Positions 9,146 through 17,788 of a stretch of 64,000 bases of DNA are shown here, piece after piece (within the stretch, counting starts at the first letter, position 1; each line of letters begins with the position of its first letter). The translations under genes and the position numbers were made by a program. Source of the DNA: Chitinophaga filiformis (GTDB lineage Bacteria; Bacteroidota; Bacteroidia; Chitinophagales; Chitinophagaceae); the NCBI RefSeq assembly GCF_021646545.1, contig NZ_JAKIRP010000012.1:62001-126000 (forward strand), in the 5' to 3' direction. The notes under the pieces were generated by a model that was not told the origin of the DNA, did not search any database, and saw only the letters and a program-made list of their open reading frames with translations.

Positions 9146-9393
9146 ATATGCAGCACCCAAATACATCAGTGGAAGTCAATAGGCATAGCGGTTTCAGGTG
9201 GGAATCACTGGCCTAAGTTGTTTGAAGCTGCCCACACGATTGATAGGAGTTCAATCGATATTCAAAATCACACACGATTCCAAATGCTCAATAGCGCGCA
9301 GCTTCAAAGAACTCAGCCAGTGATCCCAGCCTGAAAACCGCGGTATCCCCCACCATTATGATATGCAGAACGCGAAAACAAAAGCCAATACAC
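9146..9393 (+). repeat. Long imperfect hairpin element, family B, copy 1
   Basis: The palindrome itself spans 9188-9347. The left arm runs GCGGTTTCAGGTGGGAATC, ACTGGC, then TTTGAAGCTGC, and the right arm is its imperfect complement (GCAGCTTCAAAGAA, GCCAGTGATCCCAG, CTGAAAACCGC). It is flanked on both sides by a related direct segment containing ATGATATGCAG and CAATA (9146-9186 and 9359-9393). Three tandem copies occur at 44031-44660. The terminal sequence is shared with family A. Confidence 0.75.
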
Positions 9394-9464
9394 ACTGACG
9401 ACAGTTATCTGAAGCAGCAGCGAATTCCTGACCTGCATCATACACAATTCGTCATTCTTATTCG

Positions 9465-9472
9465 TAATTTTG
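9465..9472 (+). promoter_or_regulatory. Candidate -7 promoter box of oxyR
   Basis: TAATTTTG matches the Bacteroidota -7 consensus TAnnTTTG and ends only 4 bases before the oxyR ATG at 9477. If used, transcription would start at or next to the start codon, giving a leaderless message. I find no convincing -33 TTG at the expected spacing. Confidence 0.4.
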
Positions 9473-9476
9473 ACGC

Positions 9477-10424
9477 ATGACCACAGTTCAATTAGAATAT
9501 ATTGTTGCGGTTGACACCTACCGAAGCTTCGTCATTGCAGCCGAAAAATGCTTCGTCACGCAACCTACGCTCAGCATGCAGATACAGAAGCTGGAAGACG
9601 AGCTGGGAGTCAAGATTTTCGACAGGAGTAAGTTACCTGTGATCCCAACGGAGATAGGTATAGAGATCATAGCACAATCCCGCATCATTCTGAAAGAAAA
9701 CGGGAAAATCAAAGAGATCATCGGCGAGCATAAAAAAGAAGTGCAAGGTCACCTGCGTGTAGGCATTATCCCAACGCTGGCGCCTTATCTGCTACCACGC
9801 ATTCTGACAGGCTTCATGAAGAAATATCCCAAAGTGAAACTGGAGATATGGGAATATCCTACAGAGCAGATCATACAGCAACTGAAGCAGGAACAACTGG
9901 ACTGCGGATTGCTCGCGACACCGCTACATAATCCCAACCTGGATGAACAACCATTATTCTACGAGTCTTTTGTGGTGTATACAGCAAAGACTAACAGCCT
10001 GTTTGAGAAGAAATATATTAAACCGGAAGATATCGACGTACGCGAAGTGTGGCTGCTGAATGAAGGACACTGCATGCGTAACCAGGTACTGAACATCTGT
10101 CGCGATAAATTTACAATGGGCGAATATAAGAACCTGGAATATAACACAGGCAGTGTAGAGACGTTGAAAAGAATGGTAGACCTGAACGCCGGATTTACTA
10201 TTTTGCCGGAACTCTCCCTCCAGGAAATGTCTGCCCGGCAGATGAATATGGTGCGCTATTTCAAGGCGCCGGAGCCGGTAAGGGAGATCAGCATAGTAAC
10301 ACACCGCTTCTTCATTAAACAGGCCTTAATCGCCGCCTTTAAGAAAGAAATACTGGCACACGTACCCGAGAAGATGAAGATTCAGAAGAACAAAAATATT
10401 GTGGAAATAACAGTGGATAAATAA
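9477..10424 (+). CDS. oxyR: LysR-family hydrogen-peroxide regulator OxyR
   Basis: The 315-residue protein has a LysR winged helix-turn-helix at residues 1-60 (FVTQPTLSMQIQKLEDELG) and a periplasmic-binding-type effector domain. The redox cysteines are present at C199 and C208 in EGHCMRNQVLNIC, the same numbering as in E. coli OxyR, so peroxide sensing by disulfide formation is expected. It probably activates catalase and peroxiredoxin genes; none lie nearby. The upstream spacer contains hairpin repeats rather than a divergently transcribed target gene, which is the arrangement often seen for LysR genes. Confidence 0.93.
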   Translation: MTTVQLEYIVAVDTYRSFVIAAEKCFVTQPTLSMQIQKLEDELGVKIFDRSKLPVIPTEIGIEIIAQSRIILKENGKIKEIIGEHKKEVQGHLRVGIIPTLAPYLLPRILTGFMKKYPKVKLEIWEYPTEQIIQQLKQEQLDCGLLATPLHNPNLDEQPLFYESFVVYTAKTNSLFEKKYIKPEDIDVREVWLLNEGHCMRNQVLNICRDKFTMGEYKNLEYNTGSVETLKRMVDLNAGFTILPELSLQEMSARQMNMVRYFKAPEPVREISIVTHRFFIKQALIAAFKKEILAHVPEKMKIQKNKNIVEITVDK

Positions 10425-10440
10425 TCTGTTGAATAAGTGT

Positions 10441-10484
10441 AAAAGAAAAAAGCATCCGCGATGAACGGATGCTTTTTCTTTTAC
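10441..10484. terminator. Bidirectional terminator between oxyR and the M48 protease gene
   Basis: The stem AAAAAAGCATCCG / CGGATGCTTTTT with flanking A- and T-runs can terminate both convergent genes. Confidence 0.9.
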
Positions 10485-10498
10485 AATAAGCTATCTGA

Positions 10499-11305
10499 TT
10501 ATTTCTTGATAGGCGTATAATACTTCATTGCCTCAGGCATGAGTTTCTGCAGCTGTGATACACGACGCTCATCGCTAGGGTGCGTGCTCACCAGCTCTGG
10601 TGGTTTGTTGCTGCCACCTGCAGCCGCCATACGCTGCCAGAAAGGAATAGCTTCCTGAGGATTATATCCGGCCATCGCCATGAAAATAACACCCAGATGA
10701 TCCGCTTCCAGCTCGTTCTTACGGGAGTAAGCCAGCATACCAAGGTTACCACCTACACCGAAGGACTGCAGGAAGATATTCTGCGCCTGTGGATTACGGT
10801 TCAGTGCCACGGAACCAGCTACCTGGATACCCTGTGCCACTACCTGCTGACTCATACGCTCGTTACCATGACGGGCAATAGCATGCGCAATTTCATGTCC
10901 CATTACGCAGGCAAGGGCAGTTTCGTTCTGTGTTACAGGCAATAAACCGGTATACACCACTACCTTACCACCCGGCATACACCAGGCATTCACTTCTTTA
11001 CTATCTACCAGGTTAAATTCCCATTTGTAATTAGCTACCTCGCTGGCCAGATTATTCTGGGTCATGTAACGGGTAACTGCAGAAGCAATACGTTGCCCTA
11101 CCCTTTTCACCATCTCAGCATCTTTGCTGGCTGTAGCGGCGATCGTTTTGTTCTGGGAAAGGAAACTCTGATATTCCTGCAGCGCCATAGATTGCATGGT
11201 GCTTTCAGGGATCAGGTTTAACTGGCTACGGCCAGTGATAGGTACTTTAGCGCAGGCTGTAATAAGCGCAAGACCGGTACCGATAAGAAGAAGTTTGTTT
11301 TGCAT
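10499..11305 (-). CDS. M48-family zinc metalloprotease, lipoprotein
   Basis: The 268-residue protein starts with a lipoprotein signal (LITAC, lipidated C18), so it is anchored in a cell-envelope membrane facing the periplasm. The zinc site is HEIAH at 137-141, followed by the downstream NELEAD segment (197-202) that supplies the third ligand, and THPSDERR near the end, both typical of the M48B/LoiP-BepA-like group. Members act in outer-membrane quality control by degrading misfolded proteins. The gene is single, with its own terminator shared with oxyR. Adjacent oxyR could hint at a stress link, but that is speculation. Confidence 0.92.
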   Translation of the reverse strand: MQNKLLLIGTGLALITACAKVPITGRSQLNLIPESTMQSMALQEYQSFLSQNKTIAATASKDAEMVKRVGQRIASAVTRYMTQNNLASEVANYKWEFNLVDSKEVNAWCMPGGKVVVYTGLLPVTQNETALACVMGHEIAHAIARHGNERMSQQVVAQGIQVAGSVALNRNPQAQNIFLQSFGVGGNLGMLAYSRKNELEADHLGVIFMAMAGYNPQEAIPFWQRMAAAGGSNKPPELVSTHPSDERRVSQLQKLMPEAMKYYTPIKK

Positions 11306-11504
11306 CTGACATTTGTTTTTGACGGGTATTACCCGTCCGAAAAGTGCTACTACAGTTGTTTAAAGCAACTTTGATCGTCACACTATAAAGCATCTGAATA
11401 CCCTATAAAGCGACAATCAAAATCCGAGGAAAATTAAAACATTTATATCATTCAGTACAAGAGATATGCCAGAATGGATACGGCATACCCGGTAGCAGCG
11501 CAGA

Positions 11505-12158
11505 TTATTTTTTGTCCCTCCTGTTTTTAAATAGGGGTACCTTGCTCTCATTACCGTTTATAAGACGGAAGATGTTCTTCTGATGTGTCAGCACTACCAT
11601 CAGTGCAACAGCAATAGCAAAGATGCGATAGAATACTTCGGGCTCATTGAAGATGTAGAGGATCAGGATAGGGAATGCGATACTGGCGGAAATAGAGCTC
11701 AGCGATACATACCTGGTCAGTGAAAGGCTCAGCAGAAATACACCTACGCAGCAGATAGCCACTAAAGGCTGGATGGCCAGCACCAGGCCGAACAAGGTAG
11801 CAATACCTTTACCGCCACGGAAATTTGCCCAGATAGGAAAAATGTGACCGATTACAGCGGCCAGACCAAGACCGATCTGGAAGTTCACCAGCTGTGTCGT
11901 AACCTCCTGCAGATGCTCAGGGTTCTGATAGTAGCCCACCAGGTAAGCCAGACGCACGGCAATTACTCCTTTGAGCATATCCACCAACATCACAAAAGAA
12001 CCCGCCTTTGGTCCTAATACACGGAAAGTATTAGTAGCACCGGCATTGCCGCTGCCGTACTCCCGGATATCCATCCCAAAAACGCCTTTACTTACCCACA
12101 CCGCGGTAGGTACGGATCCAATGAGATAAGCACAAAATAGTAACAATAATTCTGTCAT
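11505..12158 (-). CDS. plsY: Glycerol-3-phosphate acyltransferase PlsY
   Basis: PlsY transfers an acyl group from acyl-phosphate to glycerol-3-phosphate, the first step of phospholipid synthesis, in the inner membrane. The 217-residue protein is strongly hydrophobic with about five membrane helices. The three conserved motifs are visible: GSVPTAVWVSKG near the start, YGSGNAGATNTFR around 34-46, and FRGGKGIAT near 115-123. The acyl-phosphate producer PlsX is not nearby. The next gene on this strand, prmA, lies 130 bases upstream, so cotranscription is uncertain. Confidence 0.96.
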   Translation of the reverse strand: MTELLLLFCAYLIGSVPTAVWVSKGVFGMDIREYGSGNAGATNTFRVLGPKAGSFVMLVDMLKGVIAVRLAYLVGYYQNPEHLQEVTTQLVNFQIGLGLAAVIGHIFPIWANFRGGKGIATLFGLVLAIQPLVAICCVGVFLLSLSLTRYVSLSSISASIAFPILILYIFNEPEVFYRIFAIAVALMVVLTHQKNIFRLINGNESKVPLFKNRRDKK

Positions 12159-12288
12159 ACAACAAGTTAGGTTTTGCTAAGATAGTAAATTCGTTCGTTA
12201 AAATTAAGAAAACATTAAGAATTTCGTTAACACGAAAATTGTATAGTTTCCAGAGTAATATTAACTAATTTATCTAGAGCGAACACAA

Positions 12289-13110
12289 CTATCTCGCTAA
12301 TAATTTCATAGCCAGCCAATTATCCTTCTCCAGCTGGGTTTCCAGCACCAGCGCATTCCTTCTGGCAGCCTCCAGGATCGCAGTCTCATCCTCCTTTAAA
12401 ATACCGCTCAGCAATAAAACACCATCCCTGACGAGTATACGGCGCATATCTCCCATGAACTCCAGTAAGATATTCCTGTTAATATTGGCCAATACCACAT
12501 TATAACTGTTCCGGATACTCTTCAGGCTGTCTGCCTGCCATACCTTCACCGGCAGTGCATTATTATTGGCAATATTCTCCTTCGTGTTTTCTACCGACCA
12601 GGTGTCAATATCAATCGCATCCACAATGGCCGCTCCCATCTTATAAGCCAGAATAGCCAGTATCCCCGTACCAGTGCCAAAGTCAAACACATTCTTTCCC
12701 ACAAAATCAATGCCTTCCATTAACTTGATAACAGAATAAGTGGTGGCATGGTGACCTGTTCCAAATGACATCTTTGGGGTGATCAGTATTTCATGTTGCG
12801 GGGGCGGAACAAAAGGGGGATGGAAAGAAGCCCTGATGCCGCAGAAATTATCCACAAGCACAGGTTGAAAGTTACTTTCCCATACCGCATTCCAGTTTGT
12901 CTGTTCTATACGTTCCCGCGTATACGTCATACCAAAACCCGTCGTCAGCTCATTCGTTTCTTCTTCATTAAAATCCTCTTCAGGAATGTAAGCAACGAGA
13001 ACATTACCGGGTTGTTCTTCAAACCCCTCAAAACCTTTTTCTGACAACACTGCCACCAGAATGTCTTTCGTATCATCGGTACAGGTCAGGGTAATTGCTA
13101 TATGTGCCAT
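12289..13110 (-). CDS. prmA: Ribosomal protein L11 methyltransferase
   Basis: PrmA trimethylates amino groups of ribosomal protein L11. The 273-residue protein has the small N-terminal substrate-binding domain and a class I SAM domain with FDFGTGTGILAILAYKMGA as motif I and the diagnostic VLANINRNILLE segment near residue 215. The preceding LITPKMSFGTGHHATT stretch is typical of PrmA. A -7 box TATCTTTG ends 5 bases before the ATG, so the message may be leaderless. The enzyme is usually dispensable. Confidence 0.93.
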   Translation of the reverse strand: MAHIAITLTCTDDTKDILVAVLSEKGFEGFEEQPGNVLVAYIPEEDFNEEETNELTTGFGMTYTRERIEQTNWNAVWESNFQPVLVDNFCGIRASFHPPFVPPPQHEILITPKMSFGTGHHATTYSVIKLMEGIDFVGKNVFDFGTGTGILAILAYKMGAAIVDAIDIDTWSVENTKENIANNNALPVKVWQADSLKSIRNSYNVVLANINRNILLEFMGDMRRILVRDGVLLLSGILKEDETAILEAARRNALVLETQLEKDNWLAMKLLAR

Positions 13111-13115
13111 AGCAA

Positions 13116-13123
13116 CAAAGATA
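13116..13123 (-). promoter_or_regulatory. Candidate -7 promoter box of prmA
   Basis: On the minus strand the box reads TATCTTTG and is separated from the prmA start codon by five bases (TTGCT). The layout is the same as at oxyR and implies a leaderless or nearly leaderless transcript. No clear -33 element was seen. Confidence 0.4.
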
Positions 13124-13270
13124 TAGAAACTAAATGCATGATATATAACGCGTACGTGTGAGACCTGCGCCCAGACCTGTTATTGTAATGTTAATAACTA
13201 ATGTGGTAACTGATAAATGCATAGAATTATTTTGTTATATTTGCAATATCTTTAATTGAAACCATATTAT

Positions 13271-13858
13271 ATGAAAACCTTGTTTTTAGCAGCGGCAATG
13301 CTGGTAACAGCCTATGCCAGCCAGGCCCAGGATATCGTCAAATTATACCCGGACGATACCATGACAGATTCAATCGTCTATAAGAACAGTACCAGTATCC
13401 TGGTTATCAATCGTGTAGATCTGGTGAACTACATGAAAGGAATGGATACCGTATTACAGAAGACCTGTTACAGCGATAACAGAGCTTTCCGTAACGTACA
13501 GTTCAGCCATCTGACAGCACAGGATATCGAATCTCACTTCACCTCCGCGCTTGCTTACCTGGCCGATTCCACACATACCAACCTGGAATACAGCACGGAT
13601 AAATTCATTCAGTTCTGGACAGAAGGTGAGAACATTCTCCTCCCTTACATAGAAGATATGTTATCCAGCCTGCTGACAGACGGAAGGATCAAAGTGATCG
13701 ACAAAAGCACTCAAAAGTCTGTACCACAGTACACTATTTTCTGGGAAGATATCGCCGGTCAGCCGTTTAAGATCTTTAAATTACCTTCCGGTAAAATCAT
13801 CTTCAAAGAAAGTAATCATTACATAGAGCAGTTTGCAGGAAGTGGCGCTGCCAGATAA
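13271..13858 (+). CDS. Secreted protein of unknown function
   Basis: I do not recognise this protein. The frame opens with TTG at 13256, but the ATG at 13271 gives a good signal peptide (MKTLFLAAAMLVTAYASQAQ), leaving a mature protein of about 175 residues without cysteine clusters or known motifs. A -7 box TATATTTG at 13236-13243 lies 27 bases before this ATG, which supports it as the start. The gene stands alone and ends at a bidirectional terminator. It may be restricted to related Bacteroidota. Confidence 0.65.
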   Translation: MKTLFLAAAMLVTAYASQAQDIVKLYPDDTMTDSIVYKNSTSILVINRVDLVNYMKGMDTVLQKTCYSDNRAFRNVQFSHLTAQDIESHFTSALAYLADSTHTNLEYSTDKFIQFWTEGENILLPYIEDMLSSLLTDGRIKVIDKSTQKSVPQYTIFWEDIAGQPFKIFKLPSGKIIFKESNHYIEQFAGSGAAR

Positions 13859-13900
13859 AATCACAAAGTAAATTCATCAACGGATAGATAGTCGATAGTC

Positions 13901-13939
13901 AGCAGAAAAGGCCAGCGCAATGCGCTGGCCTTTTCTGCT
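13901..13939. terminator. Bidirectional terminator between convergent genes
   Basis: A perfect hairpin, AGCAGAAAAGGCCAGCGCA facing TGCGCTGGCCTTTTCTGCT, serves the unknown secreted protein gene and the NIPSNAP gene. Confidence 0.9.
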
Positions 13940-13961
13940 ATATTATAATTACAGCTTCAGC

Positions 13962-14795
13962 TTATATTTCGGAATATGCTGCGGGCTGCAGGAATATGAT
14001 CTCTGCTTTAGACACATTATGGCTGTACTCCGGCTTTGCCAGCAGGGTTTTCCATTGTGCATCACTACTGAATGCCTTCCAGTGTTCATCTCTTGAAGCA
14101 CGATTGTCAAAAGTGGTCATGTACATGAGGTTAGGCATATGGCTGCCGCTCAATACTTCAGCATAGAACACTGCGTTGAAACCCAACCTTTTGAAAATAC
14201 CGATCTCGTCGCCCTTGTTGAACATTTCTACTTTATTACGATAGAGTTTGTCCGTCGGACTTTCATAACTGCGCAATTCGTATATACGTTCGCTTTTAGG
14301 TCCTTTCAAACCCGGGAGTTCCATTTTTGTCATACCGGGAAAGGCTTCGAGTATAATCGTTTCCTGGCGTGTATACGTTGGCTTGTCCCACGCAGCATCA
14401 ATGAAATCTTTTGCTGCCTGCTGATAGGCTGTATTCTGCAATAATGTTCTTGGCAACTGTAACAACTGTTCAGGAGAATTGCCTGGAATAAAAACATATA
14501 CCCTGCGATCTGCAGTGGTGTCATTACCCACAGGTTTAAATACACCCACATGTGCTGCACCAACTTTATGTAAGGCAGGAATCAGCGCATCTTTCAGATA
14601 ATTGTCCATACGCGTTTCCTGTTCAGCATCTTTCAGATGATAGATCAGGATACTGTAAAATTCTTTCTTCGGAGGAGCATGATGGGCTGCCTGCAACAGA
14701 CATGGCAGGAGGAACAGGATCATTCCCAGTGCAAAGCCATGATATACGTTTAACGAAATGCGTTTTGTTTTCACTGATGTGGAAATTTTAGTCAT
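13962..14795 (-). CDS. NIPSNAP-family protein, exported
   Basis: The 277-residue protein has a hydrophobic N-terminal segment (residues 15-37, ending near AAHHAPPKKE) and then two ferredoxin-like NIPSNAP repeats: FYSILIYHLKDAEQETRMD at the start of the first and RIYELRSYESPTDKLYRNK at the start of the second. The YMTTFDNRASRDEHWKAF stretch is characteristic of the family. NIPSNAP proteins have no settled bacterial function. Bacteroidota commonly encode secreted two-domain versions like this one. The gene is preceded by a 150-base spacer after pnp and is probably transcribed alone. Confidence 0.85.
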   Translation of the reverse strand: MTKISTSVKTKRISLNVYHGFALGMILFLLPCLLQAAHHAPPKKEFYSILIYHLKDAEQETRMDNYLKDALIPALHKVGAAHVGVFKPVGNDTTADRRVYVFIPGNSPEQLLQLPRTLLQNTAYQQAAKDFIDAAWDKPTYTRQETIILEAFPGMTKMELPGLKGPKSERIYELRSYESPTDKLYRNKVEMFNKGDEIGIFKRLGFNAVFYAEVLSGSHMPNLMYMTTFDNRASRDEHWKAFSSDAQWKTLLAKPEYSHNVSKAEIIFLQPAAYSEI

Positions 14796-14952
14796 GAAAT
14801 ATAATGCGATTTATCCAGCAGTAAGATACAATTTACAGGAATGGTCAGACGGTCGACCAGCTTTCTCACAAATAAAATAGCGTGGAAATAAAACAGCCGC
14901 CCTCTGATAGAGGACGGCTGCTGAGTATATTGATCTGAAAGATCTGTCTGAA

Positions 14953-17328
14953 TTATGATTCTTCATCAAACATTGGCTCCTGCGGTTGATCAGGCGGAGG
15001 TGTAGGACGACCACGCTCGCCTCTGTCACCACCGTCACGAGGGCCACGACGGTCACCGCGATCTCCACCACGGTCACCGCGATCGCCACGGAAATCACCG
15101 CGTCCACCACGATCACCTCTGTCGCCACGGCCACCACGGTCGCCTCTGTCGCCGCGATCACCTCTGTCACCACGTTCACCACGCTCGCCACCTTCAGGTC
15201 TTTCTACATAACCTTCTGGTTTTGGCATTAGTACACGACGGCTGAGTTTGAACTTACCGGTCTTAGGATCTGTACCTACCAGTTTCACTTTCACCTTTTC
15301 ACCTTCAGACAGTACACCGTCCATTGTTTCCAGGCGTTTCCATGAAACTTCGGAGATATGCAGCAGTCCCTGTTTACCTGGCAGGAATTCTACGAATGCA
15401 CCGTAAGGCATTACTGACTTCACGGTTGACTCGTATACTTCGCCGATCTCAGGAACAGCAACGATACCTTTTATCCATTCGAGTGCCTTCATCAGGCCTT
15501 CTTTCTGTGCAGAGAAGATACTTACTTCACCGGTTTCACCAACTTCTTCGATGTTGATGTTTGTGCCGGTTTCACGTTGGATCTCCTGTATCACTTTACC
15601 ACCAGGTCCGATCACAGCACCGATAAATTCGCGGTCGATGATCAGTTTCTCCATACGTGGTGCATGTGGTTTCGGCTCAGGACGTGGCGCCTCAATACAT
15701 CCATACATTGCATCGATGATATGCAGACGGCCTTTACGTGCCTGTTCCAGCGCTTTACGCATTACGTCCATGCTCAGGCCATCTACCTTGATATCCATCT
15801 GGATACCGCAGATACCATCGCGTGTACCGGTTACTTTAAAGTCCATATCGCCCAGGTGGTCTTCATCTCCGAGGATGTCTGTGAGCACTGCCCACTTTCC
15901 ATCAGAAGCACGGGAGATCAATCCCATTGCAACACCGGAAACGTGTTTAGGAATAGGCACACCTGCATCCATCAGCGCCAGTGAACCGGCACATACGGTC
16001 GCCATTGAAGAGGAACCGTTGGATTCGAGGATATCGGACACTACACGTACGGTATAAGCGTATTCGCTGCCTGGCATCATCTGCTTCAGGGAGCGCATCG
16101 CCAGGTTACCATGACCTACTTCACGACGGCCGGGGCCACGCATAGGTTTCACCTCGCCTGTAGAGAACGGAGGGAAGTTATAGTGCAGTATGAACTTTGA
16201 ATATTTTGATGTCGCAGCGCTTTCGATCAGCAGCTCATCATCGGGAGTACCCAGGGTCACGGTAGTAAGGGACTGGGTTTCACCACGGGTGAAGAGAGCG
16301 GAACCGTGCGGAGAAGGCAGTACATCTACTTCCATGTTCAGCGGACGTACCTGGTCCAGGCCACGGCCATCCAGACGAATAGATTCATCCAGGATCATGT
16401 TACGTACCACTTCCTTTTCCAGGTCGTGGAAGTATTTGCCTACCAGTGGAGCATCCTCTTCAGGCAGTTCGCCCAGGGATTCTACCAGTTCTTCATTGAT
16501 CTTATCGAAAGCATCACCACGGTCATGCTTGGCAGAAGCAGATTTCGCTACGGCGAGGATGCGGTCTTTAGCAAACGCAGCTACTTTGGCTTTCAGCTCT
16601 TCATTTGCATAAGGCTGGTCGTAAGCACGCTTGCCGGCAACGCCAGCTTTAGCGCGGAGTTCTTCCTGTGCCTTTACCTGTACCTTGATAGCATTGTGAG
16701 CGAATTCGATCGCCTTGATGATATCTTCCTCGCTGCACTCCTTGCTCTCACCTTCCACCATCATGATGTTCTTGTCAGTAGCACCAATGATGAAGTCCAT
16801 GTCAGCTTTCTCCAGCGGAGTGCGGTTCGGATTTATAACTAACTGTCCTTCAATGCGGGACACTCTTACTTCGGAAATAATCTCCTGGATGGGCACGTCA
16901 GAAACGGCCAGCGCTGCTGAAGCGGCCAGACAAGCCAGTGCATCCGGCATCACTTCTGCATCAGAAGAGATGAGACTCACCAGTACCTGTACTTCGCAGA
17001 AATAATCATCCGGGAAAAGGGGGCGCAAAGCGCGGTCGATCAAACGTGAAATTAAAACTTCATAGTCAGACAGTTTTCCTTCACGCTTAAAGAAGGAACC
17101 TGGTATACGGCCTGCAGAAGCAAATTTTTCCTGATAATCAACAGTAAGGGGGAAGAAAGATTGTCCGGGTTTTGGAGTTTTAGCTGCAACGACGGTAGCC
17201 AACAGGATACAATTGCCCAGACGAACCGTCACAGCACCATCAGCCTGGCGGGCTAACTTGCCAGTTTCAATGGTCACGATCCGGCCATCTCCTATATCGA
17301 AATTAACTGAGATAGGTGTCAGATTCAT
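14953..17328 (-). CDS. pnp: Polyribonucleotide nucleotidyltransferase (PNPase)
   Basis: PNPase degrades RNA 3' to 5' by phosphorolysis. The 791-residue protein has two RNase PH domains, the second with FSTGEVKPMRGPGRREVGHG, then a KH domain (FIGAVIGPGGKVIQEIQ) and an S1 domain (YGAFVEFLPGKQGLLHISEV). It is longer than the usual 700 or so residues because of a C-terminal tail of about 75 residues made of repeated RGD/RGG units and ending in an acidic, proline-containing peptide. Such tails probably bind RNA or partners. The gene lies downstream of rpsO, the classical order, with a terminator-like hairpin between them. Confidence 0.97.
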   Translation of the reverse strand: MNLTPISVNFDIGDGRIVTIETGKLARQADGAVTVRLGNCILLATVVAAKTPKPGQSFFPLTVDYQEKFASAGRIPGSFFKREGKLSDYEVLISRLIDRALRPLFPDDYFCEVQVLVSLISSDAEVMPDALACLAASAALAVSDVPIQEIISEVRVSRIEGQLVINPNRTPLEKADMDFIIGATDKNIMMVEGESKECSEEDIIKAIEFAHNAIKVQVKAQEELRAKAGVAGKRAYDQPYANEELKAKVAAFAKDRILAVAKSASAKHDRGDAFDKINEELVESLGELPEEDAPLVGKYFHDLEKEVVRNMILDESIRLDGRGLDQVRPLNMEVDVLPSPHGSALFTRGETQSLTTVTLGTPDDELLIESAATSKYSKFILHYNFPPFSTGEVKPMRGPGRREVGHGNLAMRSLKQMMPGSEYAYTVRVVSDILESNGSSSMATVCAGSLALMDAGVPIPKHVSGVAMGLISRASDGKWAVLTDILGDEDHLGDMDFKVTGTRDGICGIQMDIKVDGLSMDVMRKALEQARKGRLHIIDAMYGCIEAPRPEPKPHAPRMEKLIIDREFIGAVIGPGGKVIQEIQRETGTNINIEEVGETGEVSIFSAQKEGLMKALEWIKGIVAVPEIGEVYESTVKSVMPYGAFVEFLPGKQGLLHISEVSWKRLETMDGVLSEGEKVKVKLVGTDPKTGKFKLSRRVLMPKPEGYVERPEGGERGERGDRGDRGDRGDRGGRGDRGDRGGRGDFRGDRGDRGGDRGDRRGPRDGGDRGERGRPTPPPDQPQEPMFDEES

Positions 17329-17356
17329 AAAAATGAGAAGATTAAAATGGTATACC

Positions 17357-17397
17357 TAAAAAAAAACTATTCCCAACCTTATAAGTTGGGAATAGCG
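17357..17397 (-). terminator. Terminator or attenuator between rpsO and pnp
   Basis: The stem CTATTCCCAAC / GTTGGGAATAG is followed on the minus strand by a run of nine T. It lies directly after rpsO, so pnp expression needs read-through or its own promoter. In other bacteria this interval carries RNase processing sites. Confidence 0.8.
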
Positions 17398-17414
17398 CTA
17401 TAAAAAAGTTCTTA

Positions 17415-17687
17415 TTATTTTCTGAGACCTAATTTCTCAAGCAGGGCACGGTAGCCTGTGAGGTTAGTTTTAGAAAGGTAGGAAAGCAGACGCTTTCTCT
17501 GGCCTACCATTTTCATCAAACCACGGTGTGTAGAAAAGTCCTTTTTGTTTTCTTTCAGGTGACTGGAAATGCTGTTGATACGCTCAGTCAGCAGTGCTAT
17601 TTGCGCTTCCACAGAGCCGGTATTTTTTTCGCTTCCACCAAATTCTTTAAAAATATTGGCTTTCTTTTCAACAGTTAAGTAAGACAT
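17415..17687 (-). CDS. rpsO: 30S ribosomal protein S15
   Basis: S15 binds the central domain of 16S rRNA early in assembly of the small subunit. The 90-residue product has the standard length and motif set: TGSVEAQIALLTERI at 23-37, HLKENKKDFSTHRGLMKMVGQ as the rRNA-binding helix pair, and RKRLLSYL near residue 65. A good promoter is present upstream (17745-17775). The order rpsO then pnp is conserved in many bacteria. Confidence 0.97.
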   Translation of the reverse strand: MSYLTVEKKANIFKEFGGSEKNTGSVEAQIALLTERINSISSHLKENKKDFSTHRGLMKMVGQRKRLLSYLSKTNLTGYRALLEKLGLRK

Positions 17688-17744
17688 CTTGAATTAAATA
17701 AAAATAAAATGATAAAGGTTTATTTAGTCGCTATTTTTCCGGGG

Positions 17745-17775
17745 CAAAGGTAAATCAAATATTGTGAATTAACAA
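17745..17775 (-). promoter_or_regulatory. Promoter of rpsO
   Basis: On the minus strand a TTG at 17773-17775 is followed after 20 bases by TACCTTTG (17745-17752), matching the Bacteroidota sigma-A consensus. The leader to the rpsO ATG would be about 50 bases. Confidence 0.7.
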
Positions 17776-17788
17776 TTTCACAAAAATT

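Larger units (their letters stand above)
8778..9476. other. Gene-free interval holding hairpin repeats A1 and B1
   Basis: No credible gene is present between the coiled-coil protein and oxyR. A 63-codon open frame at 9143-9334 is a by-product of the B1 hairpin. The stretch 9031-9145 shows no recognisable feature. The last bases before oxyR hold its presumed -7 box. Confidence 0.6.

Noticed and set aside
9143..9334. 63-codon open frame on the plus strand
   Set aside because: It lies inside hairpin B1, and its end reads the same as a frame in B2 because of the repeat. No start signal or protein features were found.
14986..15231. Threonine/valine-rich open frames opposite the PNPase tail
   Set aside because: They are the mirror image of the RGD-coding repeats in pnp and have no independent gene signals.
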